64,000 bases of DNA from Fragilariopsis cylindrus CCMP1102 (Eukaryota; Bacillariophyta; Bacillariophyceae; Bacillariales; Bacillariaceae): the NCBI GenBank assembly GCA_900095095.1, contig FMBT01000387.1, forward strand, positions 106,433 through 170,432, written 5' to 3'. Of this stretch, positions 32,070-42,297 are shown piece after piece (within the stretch, counting starts at the first letter, position 1; the number at the start of each line of letters is the position of its first letter). Made by a program: the position numbers and the translations under genes. Below the pieces are notes generated by a model, which searched no databases, was not told where the DNA came from, and was given only the letters and a program-made list of their open reading frames with translations.

Positions 32070-32670
32070 ATCAGTGATCGGAAAAAATTCCTTCAGCAGC
32101 TTTCTGTACGCTGAGAATAACTTCGATTTCGACACAAAATCCCACATATTTTCCGTCTTTCACGACTGGCAGATTCCAAGCGCCTGTTTTGTCGAATTTT
32201 TGCATCACTGCGTCCATGTTTTCGTTGGAATCGATTGTTTCGGGCGGGTGCTACCATCAAATCATAAACTTTGGTGGTGTCGTACACGCTTGAGTCGAAC
32301 ATGATTTCGCGGATATCATCTAGTAGCACTAGGCAGGCCTTGGAGCAAGTCGTCGTCGTCGATTACTGGGAAAATATTACGTTTAGACATGGCAACTATT
32401 ACCACCAAATCTCGAAGCGTGAAGCTCGGGAGTTACAGTTCGCAAATCCGTTTCAATTTCCTGCTCAAGGTTCATTAGCGTGAGCACTGCTTGATCTTTA
32501 TGGTGTGTAATGAGCTCACCTCGTTGCGCCAATTGCATGGTGTAAATGCTGTGCTGGCTGAATACTCGGATGGTGGTGTAAGGAAATTGCGGAAGTGATC
32601 ATCAGCGGAACGAATTTCGGCAATTAGGAAGATCGCTGTGAGGGCACGCACCTTTTCTGATAATCTTTTT
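32070..32670 (-). pseudogene. Decayed Bacteroidota-type ClC chloride channel, C-terminal part with CBS domains
   Basis: Read on the minus strand across shifting frames, an ordered series of ClC/CBS segments appears: RALTAIFLIAEI, PLMITSAIS, TIRVFSQHSIYTMQLAQRGE, LITHHKDQAVLTLMNLEQEI, LRDLVVIVAMSKRNIFPVID, VLLDDIREIMFDSSVYDTTK, DAVMQKFDKTGAWNLPVV and FVSKSKLFSAYRKLLKEF. This is the end of the last membrane helices plus two CBS domains of the ClC channels common in Bacteroidota. At least five single-base shifts break it, and the upstream two thirds of the gene are absent. It is convergent with the intact bacterial-like ORF at 31637-31975. Non-functional here. Confidence 0.8.
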
Positions 32671-33315
32671 AAATAATGAGCTGAATGTATGTGAATGAAC
32701 TAAAGTTTCTGTGAAGTCAAAATACTTTAAGTATCCGACGAGGAGCCTTGTTGTCCGGATCCAATACACAACGTCAAGTACTGTATTTCTTAGATGTTGA
32801 AGTTTATTTTGTCGCTAACGTTACTATCTACTAAGTGAAGCAAAAATGATTCAAAGTATTCGTACATCTATCTGTTGTAGAGCAGATATCGATTCGTTCG
32901 TTACAGTTGTCGATGAGGAGATACTTTGGCATGTACAATAGATGCTAAAGTAGATTTTTAATGACACATCAATAATGTCAAGTACTGTATTCCTTAGATG
33001 TTGAAGTTTATTTTGTCGCTAACGTACTATCTACTACTGTAATGCCAAAATGATTTTGGGTTTGTATATAAGAGATTATAAAACGATATTTAAAAATTTT
33101 ATTTACCTGCTTTGGGCATGCAGTGCAATCGCATTTCTGCTAGTTTCTTCTGTCTAGTTCGATAATTTAATTTGTTCGAGAAAGAAAACCCCTTCAACAG
33201 AAAGAATTCCTCCAATTGATACTTCCACTCTTTGCAAGCATCTGAAACTGACTAGGTATGTTTTTAATTCATCCCTGAACACGGCTTGAATGTGCCTGCA
33301 GTTAAGTTAATACCA
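32671..33315. repeat. Direct-repeat zone: A1-B1 and A2 copies
   Basis: Unit A (about 80 bp, begins GTCAAGTACTGTAT and contains TTTATTTTGTCGCTAACG) occurs at 32773-32852 and 32977-33056. Unit B (about 85 bp, begins AAAGTATTCGTACAT and contains GATTCGTTCGTTACAG) follows A directly at 32853-32937 and recurs at 35630-35704. So A1-B1 are contiguous, while A2 and B2 are separated by a 2.57-kb block that carries two genes. No gene is seen in the repeat zone itself. Confidence 0.8.
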
Positions 33316-34161
33316 CTAAAGTGATTTTGCTTTATCCTGCTTCGGCAAATTAGGAACAACATCATGAAAAAGCAATGGCTCGCCTTCAACGACAGGTGTC
33401 CATCTATCAATTGATGCTTTCTTTTTATCTTCAAGCAACGATTGTTTGTCTCCAACAATATTACGGCTCTCTGAATCCAACAACATTGGCAAAATGTGAT
33501 ATCCTAGATAGTTTTTCCAAACTGAGTCGTATACCTGCTTGATGCCAGGAATCAAAGATTGGCTTGTGAGTGCTTTCATCTCTCCATCAGTGTCTTCGAA
33601 AAACGTCACGTGGTAGTTGTATGCCGGGTGAGTACCAAGAAGTCCATTGCGGAAAACAAGGCTGTTCCCAGAAATTGCGAGTGTGAGCACTCCAAACCCA
33701 GTATATGGGCCTAGTTGATAGATGTTGGCCGCAATTCTGGATGAAAGCATGAAAGGACAAATTGCCATATCCAACCATGTTTCAGAGTTACGACTGAGCA
33801 AAGGTTTCTCCAAATCCATCACCATATTCTTATACCTTTTCATCGTAACTTTATTCGACCCATCAGGGCTGCTTGTTTCTGTTACGCCTGTCCCTAGTTT
33901 GTACATTATACCATAGCCGTCTATAGAAAGGATCTCGCAAAGCACAAAGGCAATCACCTTCGAGACGAAAAAGATGGGAAGGTAAACCATTTTGTTAAGC
34001 CAGGCCGTAGGGAATCGCTTGCAAATATGGATGAAAGCAGGCATCCCTTTCGCTAAATAGAGGCATACGTGCATACGAATCCCAAGAAAGGCCCATACAC
34101 ATAGAGTGACCCATGTGACGGTAGGGTCGTATTTCCACAACACGATGAAAAGGTATGCCAT
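33316..34161 (-). CDS. Membrane protein of unknown function (start uncertain)
   Basis: The frame is open upstream to about 34260, overlapping the 3' end of the alpha-galactosidase, but the first ATG is at 34161 (MAYLFIVLWKYD). That leaves 281 residues; translation upstream (WRQYGVLDWIFALSSAAG) also looks real, so an unseen 5' exon or a lost start is possible. Hydrophobic segments: LDWIFALSSAAGMAYLFIV, WVTLCVWAFLGIRMHVCLYL, MVYLPIFFVSKVIAFVLCEI; the C-terminal half is soluble (YNYHVTFFEDTDGE, YLGYHILPMLLDSES). It has no homopeptide runs, and base composition looks richer in G+C than the neighbours. No family recognised. Confidence 0.55.
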   Translation of the reverse strand: MAYLFIVLWKYDPTVTWVTLCVWAFLGIRMHVCLYLAKGMPAFIHICKRFPTAWLNKMVYLPIFFVSKVIAFVLCEILSIDGYGIMYKLGTGVTETSSPDGSNKVTMKRYKNMVMDLEKPLLSRNSETWLDMAICPFMLSSRIAANIYQLGPYTGFGVLTLAISGNSLVFRNGLLGTHPAYNYHVTFFEDTDGEMKALTSQSLIPGIKQVYDSVWKNYLGYHILPMLLDSESRNIVGDKQSLLEDKKKASIDRWTPVVEGEPLLFHDVVPNLPKQDKAKSL

Positions 34162-34244
34162 TCCTGCGGCACTCGATAATGCAAAGATCCAGTCAAGTAC
34201 ACCGTATTGCCGCCACGCCACCACCGCCACCGTCGTCGCTTTGT

Positions 34245-35588
34245 CTATTGCTCCGATAGTAGTTGCTGTTGTTGTACAGTAATTTTCGTCAATCGTAATG
34301 CAACAACATCATGTGATGGGACAATAACTGAAACTTTATCATGATGTACACCCAATCCTGAGTGCTCCCACAAATTACGAACATGAGCATAAATAGAAGC
34401 ACCAATATCGACATTAACATCAGCATCAATAACATCACTAAACTTAGCTGTTATTGTTTGTGTTCTATTTGATCGATTAAATAAAACAACAGCAACATCA
34501 CCACCAGCTAAATCTCCTGCCCATACTTCAATTGGACCATCATCAACGCCGTGCATATTATTATTAGTATCATCATATCCTGATGACGTTGACGTAGACG
34601 TAGACGTAGATGTTGAAGAAGACAACGATGATGATGATGATGATGATGATGATGACCAACGTTTATATCCTTGTTTACCTAATGGATCTTGATTTAATGC
34701 AATAATTTCTTGATTTGATATAATTTCCATAATCTCGGAAGGTATAGAACGTATATCATTACCCAACAATAATGGTGCCTTAATTAAACACCATAGGGTA
34801 AAATGTGATCGTTGTTCTGCTATCGTTAGTAATCCTCCTCCTTTTGTTTTAGCATTACTATTACCAACTTCTAATATATCAGGATCATTCCATTGACCTG
34901 GACCAGCATACATATACCATTTATTATTTTCATCTAAATTAGATGTAACAGAATTCCAATTGTCTCGAATATCACCAGTAGTTCTCCATGAGTTACCAAC
35001 AGGTCCTGCCCACGTTGCTGGATCATCAATACCCCATTCACACATTGAAAATAATATTGGATGGTGTGTTGCATTTAATGCATCATGCATTGTTTGATAA
35101 CGTGCACGGATGCCACCCCCTAATCCAGTTGCAAAACAATTATCATATTTTAAATAATCAATTTTCCATACTGCATAGGAGGCAGCATCTTTTTCTTCGT
35201 ATCCTAAACTACCCGGACGACGTTGACATGTCATTAAACCAGAATCACTGTATAAACCAAATTTTAAATTTAATAAATGAAGTTCATCACGTAAATAACG
35301 CATACCTGATGGAAATTTTGTTTTATCTTCTTGTATATATCCTGAAGAATTACGTGATATTTGCCAACAATCATCTAAATTAATATATTCGTATCCTAGT
35401 TTGTTTAGTCCAGTATCGACCATCGCCTGACCCATTTCAATAATTAATGTTTCATTTATATTACCACGAAAACGATTCCATGGATTCCATCCCATTTGTG
35501 GTGTTATTGCTAATCCATTATCATATCCAGATACAACTTGCAATAATAGAAAGAAGAAGAAAGGCGAATGCGAGTAAGAAAGTTTCAT
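34245..35588 (-). CDS. Alpha-galactosidase, glycoside hydrolase family 27
   Basis: 447 residues, one exon, with signal peptide (SPFFFFLLLQVVSG) so secreted or vacuolar. GH27 hallmarks: ITPQMGWNPWNRF, YINLDDCWQ, GLYSDSG, nucleophile Asp in YLKYDNC (about 148), MCEWGIDDPATW, and acid/base Asp in RTTGDI (about 205), followed by GPGQWNDPDIL and LWCLIKAPLLLGNDI. A Ser/Thr/Asp-rich insert (about 315-345) precedes a C-terminal beta domain (VWAGDLAGGDVAVVLFNRS). It cleaves terminal alpha-galactosyl units from oligosaccharides, glycolipids or wall galactans. The 3' end abuts or overlaps the open frame of the membrane protein behind it on the same strand. Full length for the family. Confidence 0.95.
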   Translation of the reverse strand: MKLSYSHSPFFFFLLLQVVSGYDNGLAITPQMGWNPWNRFRGNINETLIIEMGQAMVDTGLNKLGYEYINLDDCWQISRNSSGYIQEDKTKFPSGMRYLRDELHLLNLKFGLYSDSGLMTCQRRPGSLGYEEKDAASYAVWKIDYLKYDNCFATGLGGGIRARYQTMHDALNATHHPILFSMCEWGIDDPATWAGPVGNSWRTTGDIRDNWNSVTSNLDENNKWYMYAGPGQWNDPDILEVGNSNAKTKGGGLLTIAEQRSHFTLWCLIKAPLLLGNDIRSIPSEIMEIISNQEIIALNQDPLGKQGYKRWSSSSSSSSSSLSSSTSTSTSTSTSSGYDDTNNNMHGVDDGPIEVWAGDLAGGDVAVVLFNRSNRTQTITAKFSDVIDADVNVDIGASIYAHVRNLWEHSGLGVHHDKVSVIVPSHDVVALRLTKITVQQQQLLSEQ

Positions 35589-35629
35589 TGTCGTTATCGT
35601 TTCGATGTGTTTGCGGCTGATTGTGTGTT

Positions 35630-35704
35630 AAAGTATTCGTACATTTATCTATTGTAGAGCAGATACCGATTCGTTCGTTACAGTGGTCGATGAGGAGATA
35701 CTTT
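35630..35704 (+). repeat. Direct-repeat unit B2
   Basis: Near-identical copy of the unit at 32853-32937 (shared AAAGTATTCGTACAT start and CGATGAGGAGATACTTT end, a few substitutions), located 42 bp upstream of the alpha-galactosidase start codon, in its promoter or 5' UTR. Confidence 0.85.
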
Positions 35705-36230
35705 ATGGGTAGGAGAAGAACTACAATGTACTAGTAGTATCAATTGTACGGTAGTATAACAGCGCAACAAAGCCAAAAGATAAAAGATCTTTTCTGAACA
35801 CGATCTTTTTCCGTGAAGTGATGTATTCGACTCGATCGATTAGAAATATTCACAAAATCTTCTTACTTGCTAAGTTAGTTGATAGTGTACAGACGTTAAT
35901 AGTCACATAAGCAAAGGCGTTAAGGCAATCGACATTGTAATCAACAACAAGAAAAACAAGCAACGAAGTAACAAGCGTTGCTTCTCTATTAGCTAGAACA
36001 GCTATTAGCAATCATTCCCGTGACGTCACCATCATATTTACTAAACAATGCTTCAGGATTATTGTTGTCCCGTGATCTATGATGGTTGTGTTTGTTACAG
36101 ATAGGCTAGCTAGCTCGGTAGTCAAGGCTCGGTAGCAGCTTAGCTGCCACAATTATTTTTATCTTTCGTTGAGATCGATCTTAAACAATACGACAATAAC
36201 GGCAAATACACAATAATAAGCTACTCAACA
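35705..36230. other. Divergent intergenic region with CRE palindrome
   Basis: Promoter region shared by the galactosidase (-) and the WD40-like gene (+). Contains a palindromic TGACGTCA at 36021-36028, about 200 bp before the WD40-like ATG, and a short GCTAGCTAGCTCGGTAG motif near 36105 partly repeated at about 36128. The palindrome is the sort of bZIP site reported in diatom CO2/cAMP-responsive promoters; its use here is untested. Confidence 0.35.
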
Positions 36231-37601
36231 ATGTCAACCAACGGTATTGCTACACTTACTAGAAACAAGATAGCGGAGGAGCCTCCATCTCTGGTATTAT
36301 CATTCGGAAATATTTTGGAAAAGTTTCCAGAATTCCTTATTCACGTGTTGCCATACATTGAAGATCGAAAGGTATGGACTTCCATTGCTTCGGGTAGTAA
36401 AGATGTCTACGAAAAATCTAAAGTGTTCCTACCACCATGGCCAAAGTTTAAGTTGCGTGTCCTTTGTGGTTACTCTAATAAACTATGCAATCCTGTTTGG
36501 TCACCAGATGGATCGCAAATAGCATGTATTATGTTATACTCTAGGCCTCAGCATCCGGTTTATAATAAGGTAGTGATTTTTGATCAACGACGTGGTCTTC
36601 TTCGTTCTGACAACAACGAACAAGGTTGGTTGTCACGATCAGTTGCTAGATTAAAATTTTCACAGGATGGGAGTATTTTAGTTTCATATGATAGGAATGA
36701 ACGGCTTGTTAAAATTTGGGATTATAACAGCACTAATGGGTATTATCAAAAATTACAAGAATGGAATATAAAACAAGAACTTAGAATCCATCAAGATAAA
36801 TATGGCGCTCCATTTCGGATCGACATATCTCCATGCAGTAATTATGTTGTGGTTTTATCAAACAGGCATGTTCTCTTAAAAGATGTTCAGAATAATGGGA
36901 ATACAGTTAAATCGATTGTGCTACCTGAAAATGAGTTGGGAAAGCAAATAATGTTTTCCCATATTGATGGTCATCATTCTATTCTTATTCGTACCAATAA
37001 TACTGCTAACAAAAAAGTACTCATTAAGATTTGGCGTCCTCGTGATGTTGTTGACGAGGATGATCCTGATATTACATCTCCTTTGATCATCATCTTGGAA
37101 CAATCTAACAAATGGTATCATGATAGTGATTTTGCACTATCTTGTGATAATTCAATGATAGCAATGTACGGCGATAATTCAATGATAGAAATGTACGGCG
37201 GAGAAAAAGATAAGATACAGCTTTTTCCCATAGATAACGACAATAAGTCTACAATCAAAAGTAAATTTACACTGAAACAATCCTTCTCAAGAGGTCGTTG
37301 CCGCGGCTCATCAAGCTCATCGAATCAATTTACATCGGATGGTAAAGTTATATCTTACTTCAACGAAAATGGATTCGGATTTTGGAATATAAACACTGGA
37401 AGGGAAATTACGGATCAAGTAAATATCAGTATCGATTTTGGTGTGGTCAATTTTGCACCTGCGGGTAGTAGTGGTCAACGTGTTTTAGTCCAGGACCAAG
37501 CCTGTACAATTGGTGGTTTTTATATTGCCTCATTATGGGAAAGTAGTACAGCCCAAAAAGAATCCAAAACTACAAAAACGACTCAAATACGAATAAAATG
37601 A
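36231..37601 (+). CDS. WD40-like beta-propeller protein with F-box-like N-terminus, diatom family
   Basis: 456 residues, one exon. The N-terminus (FPEFLIHVLPYIEDRKVWTS) resembles the F-box-like helix of diatom WD40 proteins. It is followed by propeller blades: CNPVWSPDGSQIACIML, ARLKFSQDGSILVSYDRNER with LVKIWDYN, PFRIDISPCSNYVVVLSNRH, KVLIKIWRPRD, and SDGKVISYFNENGFGFWNIN. A local in-frame duplication repeats DNSMIxMYG (about residues 307-326). A protein-binding or ubiquitin-ligase adaptor role is inferred from the layout; the F-box assignment is weak. The tail is Lys/Thr-rich. Confidence 0.7.
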   Translation: MSTNGIATLTRNKIAEEPPSLVLSFGNILEKFPEFLIHVLPYIEDRKVWTSIASGSKDVYEKSKVFLPPWPKFKLRVLCGYSNKLCNPVWSPDGSQIACIMLYSRPQHPVYNKVVIFDQRRGLLRSDNNEQGWLSRSVARLKFSQDGSILVSYDRNERLVKIWDYNSTNGYYQKLQEWNIKQELRIHQDKYGAPFRIDISPCSNYVVVLSNRHVLLKDVQNNGNTVKSIVLPENELGKQIMFSHIDGHHSILIRTNNTANKKVLIKIWRPRDVVDEDDPDITSPLIIILEQSNKWYHDSDFALSCDNSMIAMYGDNSMIEMYGGEKDKIQLFPIDNDNKSTIKSKFTLKQSFSRGRCRGSSSSSNQFTSDGKVISYFNENGFGFWNINTGREITDQVNISIDFGVVNFAPAGSSGQRVLVQDQACTIGGFYIASLWESSTAQKESKTTKTTQIRIK

Positions 37602-38169
37602 TTTCATCTGTAGACAATATTCTGTGGCGATGATGATGATGATGATGAGGAGGAGAAACAACAACGAAACCAATAATCCTTCCACACATCTCGGAAACAA
37701 ATAATGGTGTGACTATATTGAATTCTATATTGAGCTATGATGATTCATTGTATTTGTCACTGATTCTTCTAACTTACCAAGCCAACAACAACAACAACAA
37801 AACTAGGTATTTGTTTGTTCGATTTCCAAATTCCGTTCGTTAGCCGCTAAATTGTACAGTAGTATAATTTTATTAGTATTTATATTATTAAATTATGCAG
37901 TATGATTATTTATTTATTTATTGTGTGTGGATGTGGGTGTTTCTTCTTACTGGATTGATACTTATACTTGAACGTCACGGATATATGCGTACATGTATGA
38001 TGCAATAGATACGTACGTTTCGATTATTGTTATTGATATTATTGTTAATGAAATATGGAATGGAATGAGATATAGAATGGGAATATAATTATATTATATG
38101 CTGTGGTAATGTGCGTGCAAGAATGAATGAATGTCGTATTATCTGTCTTGATCATTTCTACTTCTTATT
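37602..38169. other. Convergent intergenic stretch
   Basis: AT-rich spacer with GATGATGAT (about 37628-37647), CAACAA and ATTTATTT runs. No gene is seen. Confidence 0.55.
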
Positions 38170-39737
38170 TTAGACACTAAATGCTGTTGTCTTTTCAATT
38201 TCAGTATCTTCTGCAACCGCAGCACCTTCGTCTTCTTCTACTGCTGCTGCTGTAACAGCAACGACTTCATCACCTTCACTACCATTCATTAAAGTTAAAT
38301 CTTGTAATGAACTACCGCTAACATGGATGATATATTTGGAGGAATATTTACGATATTCATCATTCAATACTCGTTGTTCTTCAACAGTTGATGCATAACG
38401 ATACAATAATGCCATAGAAATTGAACGATCGTAGGATTTTTTTGCTGCTGCTTCTTTTTCTTCATCGTCACCACCATCATCATCCATGGCAGCATCATCA
38501 TCGTCATCTTTTTCTTCATCGATGTTACTGTTGATATAATTTTGTAATGCAGTTAGGTATGCTGTATCAACAGTCTTTCCATGCTGTTCAATCGATTTTT
38601 TTGTCACACGATTGCTTGTACTACTAATCATTTCTCTTGATAACTGCTTAAGATTAACGAGGGATCGTAATGGTTCAGGTAGTGAAGCTAATGCAGCTTT
38701 TTCATCAAGATTTTGCCATAAGGAGCCAATGGTAGAGGATGACGATGCACCAAACGATGTACTACCAGCACCCATAGCAGCAGAAAAAGAACGTTTACTT
38801 CCACTTGCGGTAAGTTTTGCTAAGGCAGCAGCACTTCCTAATGCAGCAGCAGCAGAGGAGGAGGAAGAGGATGATGGACCACCGGCTGCACTAGTCCTTT
38901 GTGACTTACGACTTGTGGGAGTTTCACCACCCGATGGTGTTTTTTGTGTGGCAGCTTCTAAGCATGCTTGACGATGACGTGCTAATTGACCAAGTGCTTT
39001 GTCGCGACAATGATGCTGTCCTGGTTCTTGGGTTTCTAATGCGACCCAAACTTCCACAATCTTATCTTTAAATTTATGATAACGATTTTTACCAGTTGGG
39101 ATCGAATATTCAGATGCGATTCCACCATAAATCAAATCAAATGCCTTATACCATGCATTGTCAGCCTTGTGGGAGGCAGCTGCACAATTGGGTGCACCCG
39201 CTTGTTCAATACATTCTAATATTTGTGTTAAAAACTGTTGGACAAATTGTGAAATGAATTATTTATTATTGTGAATGAGTGAGAGGGAGAGATTGTATGT
39301 GTGTGTGAGAGAGAGAGGATGGACGTGCGATGGTTATATATGGGTTGAGCAATGATCGAATCGAATCGAATCGAGGTCAAGAGAGAGAGAGAGAGAGAGA
39401 GAAAGAAAGAACAGAACAGAACAGAACCCAATTGCAATGAATTATTATTAATTGAACTTACATCTTCCCATTCTTTATTTGAAATAAGATGCTTCACACG
39501 TGGAAAGAAACGACGTTTCCCTTGTGGATCTTCATCATTCAATAAAGAGACACGACCATTCGTAGTCTGAACAGGAGTATGAGCAAGAGTAATAACTGGC
39601 ACTACTGTTGCTTGTGTAGCTTCGGCGGTAGCGGAGGCAGTTACTGCAGCAGCTGCAGCTGCCGCTAATGCTTCCACTTGTGGTGCTTCAATACTAGTAG
39701 TATGATCTTCTTGCTTTGTAGTATCGGAGGTCGACAT
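38170..39737 (-). CDS. Acidic, Ala-rich two-exon protein, unknown
   Basis: Exon 1 39737..39462 (ends NKEWED) and exon 2 39234..38170 (starts FLTQILECIEQAG) join in phase 0 through a GTAAGT...CAACAG intron, giving 446 residues. The exon boundary sits inside a continuous helix, supporting the splice. The conserved-looking core is KRRFFPRVKHLISNKEWEDF followed by NAWYKAFDLIYGGIASEYS and NRYHKFKDKIVEVWVALETQ, a compact helical domain I cannot name. After it come Ser/Ala-rich low complexity, a helical stretch LPEPLRSLVNLKQLSREM, an acidic run and LLYRYASTVEEQRVLNDEYR. The intron holds GA and TC microsatellites. Confidence 0.65.
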
Positions 39738-42297
39738 GATTGGATTGCTTAGAATAGTTTAGGGTAGGGGAGTACTTACTTGAGATTTTCGAGGGAAGAT
39801 AGAGGAGGTCTTGGGGGGAGGGGGACTGTCAATGTTTGTTGAGTTTGAAAAGTTCCAAAAGTAATATGAAATGGAGGGAAAGGGGTGGAAATGAGGAAAT
39901 GTTTGAACAAAAAGATGAAAAGGGTATGAAAAAAAATCACAACAGCAATTGAACGTACAACACCGTCTTAAAATGTAAAAATCAAAAATCGCATTCACAA
40001 AAAAGAAAAGGGAAAGATATAAAAATTTCAAACCACGTGGTATGGGAAAAATCAAACGAAAAATCATGAAACAAAAATCCCATCTGCCTGCCTTACGCAC
40101 TTCTCAAATCAGTAAGTATCCTCGTAAAATGGCTGCCCGGCGCGTGACCAATGCTCAAGACAGAACTAGCCCCTATCAACTCTAAAAACTGGCGCAGCGC
40201 CGTTGTAGAAAACAGAAAGCTACATTCTTGGTTTCAACATTTTTTATTTCAACATTACATTTCGCCCTTGGATAAAGATGGACCACAGTGCAGTGCAAAA
40301 GCATATGCATGCTGGGCTGGGCTGGAGTATGTTGAAAGCTTCTCTCTGGAAAAAAGAAGTCAAAAATTCACCACACTACAACTTACTTGATATAATAGTA
40401 ACTTAGTGCATGTAAAATAATGTATAATGTATATATGTGCAGTGTGTTTGCTGCAGTGCTGCGGTGCGTCCGGTGTGGTGGGGTGGGTTGGCAAATTCTA
40501 CTTTATTTGGTGATACATCAATATAGGATAGAACTTGTGGGTAAGATTGGTGTGCCAATGGTGATAATCTTAATAATAATACAACAACTTCCGTTCCGTG
40601 GAAGGAGAAATGAAAGCCGGTCCAACAGGAAGTGGGATAGCAAATCTTGTTGATATTCACAACTTATACAAGTGTGAGTTGCTGCCAGCCACAACCCAGC
40701 AAAAAAATCCCTTGGTCTTTTAAGAAATAACATACAACATAGGCATCTGACAATAGTAGACAAATACAAATTTACTATCCTGCAATGAGCAAAATTAATG
40801 ATGAGCAACTTCCTTTTATAAATTGCTTCCATTGCTTAGCCTGTAAACCAACAATCATACTGTATGGGATGTTTTTACCATCGACAGTTTGCCTATACAA
40901 TTGTATTACATTCACTACACACAGTAGCACAGAGACTATCTTATGATGATGAGTGGGATGCAGTGTCATCTAATTTTCTTACTATACAAGTACTACTGCT
41001 TGGTGCTGTTGCTGTAACTTTTCCTACTACTGTGGCCCTGCTCTTGTGGCATTATATTGACATTTACATTTCCATCAATGTATATAGCTATAATGTCAGA
41101 TGAATTTGTGGCTATTACTACAAACTTGTTGAGGGTCAATACAAGACCACATGTGTATGGAATTGAACAGCCATCCTTCATACTACTACTTGCCTTCCTA
41201 TTTGAAGCTGCTAGAATGAGAAAATTTTATACAGAAACTTTCTCCTACAAAATGTGAAAATATAACAATGATTATTAGTACTTTATCTGCTACTCTATTT
41301 TTTGATTTGGAATCCTCCTCTCTTATATGCACGTCTTACATTGTGGTGATTCAATATTTGCCATCCCATCCCTATACAACCTCTCACAGAATCTTCCCAA
41401 AATGACCAAATTGAACCATGTTGTACCTCTATCTCCATATTAAACATAAACAGATCTCTAATTTGTCTGTTAAGTTTGTATTAATAAAGAGGTTGACATC
41501 AATGTAAGTATGGTCAAACAAATTCCCATTGCCAAATGTCATGTTGACCTGATGATTTTCCTACTGTATATAAAATATTTTCCAAGAATTGGGTGAGAAC
41601 CAGCCATAAAAGTGGGATAGTTCTCCAAGCATCCACACACATACATACTATGCATGATACATACTATGCATGATGGACGTACCATGATGGATGGTCTATA
41701 AATAATGTATCCCCCACAAAGTCCAAAAAGCAAATGGAAACTACACAATAGTTGGACATACTTCTAGATCCTATATTGAATACATAAACAATTGCAGATA
41801 CAACATTGACAGTCATCAGAAGAATCTTTCATATGACGCAAAACCAGCAACATCTTGTTTTTTAACTAAGGTTAGGTTACACTACAGCCCTCCATGAGGG
41901 TCAGCTGAGTTGATGTGTCTGTGATATTAGATAAGATCAAAGAATATTGCTGTTGTTGGGTAATTGATTGAGAAAGCTAGTGGCCCTGCTTGCCAGGAGT
42001 ACATCAGAAAAAGGGTGCAACATCTTTCAGTCTTTTATAGTAACAAATTGGAAGGTAACAACAGGAAGAACTACAGATAGACTTTGGTAATGATTGATAC
42101 ATACTATACATACATGTACATTACTTGACGAACATAACAAAAGATCTATATTTAGATGTGTCATGGGGCCTAATTGAGTGCTGATTGATTCAACCCGATT
42201 AATTCGAAGGAAGAAAGACTATATTATAAAATTGATATTAATATTATTTATTGTGTATATTGTATATAGAATGTTATAAGTACACGTATGTTATGCA
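39738..42297. other. Gene-poor 2.5-kb stretch with dispersed repeat
   Basis: No convincing gene on either strand; short open frames have no homopeptide bias or domain. The segment about 41281-41432 is repeated in inverted orientation at about 44450-44590. ACATACTATGCATGAT is tandemly repeated near 41643-41673. The character (mixed composition, stop-rich, dispersed repeat) suggests old transposon-derived DNA. Confidence 0.45.
41281..41432 (+). repeat. Dispersed repeat, copy 1 of an inverted pair
   Basis: Contains AATCCTCCTCTCTTAT, CCCATCCCTATACAACCT and AAATTGAACCATGTTG; the reverse complement of 44450-44590 holds the same strings in the same order with scattered substitutions. Diverged copies about 3.2 kb apart, probably from a non-autonomous element. 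Confidence 0.75.

Noticed and set aside
33057-35629. Galactosidase plus membrane gene as a bacterial operon transferred together with the 31.6-kb island
   Set aside because: The galactosidase has diatom-style Ser/Thr runs and eukaryotic GH27 features; only its neighbour is of unclear origin.
39759-40100. 113-codon minus-strand frame
   Set aside because: Phe/Pro-rich translation of a purine-rich strand; no protein-like features.
40403-41257. Cluster of short overlapping frames in the gene-poor zone
   Set aside because: All under 110 codons, both strands, no recognisable family; better explained as non-coding or old repeat DNA.
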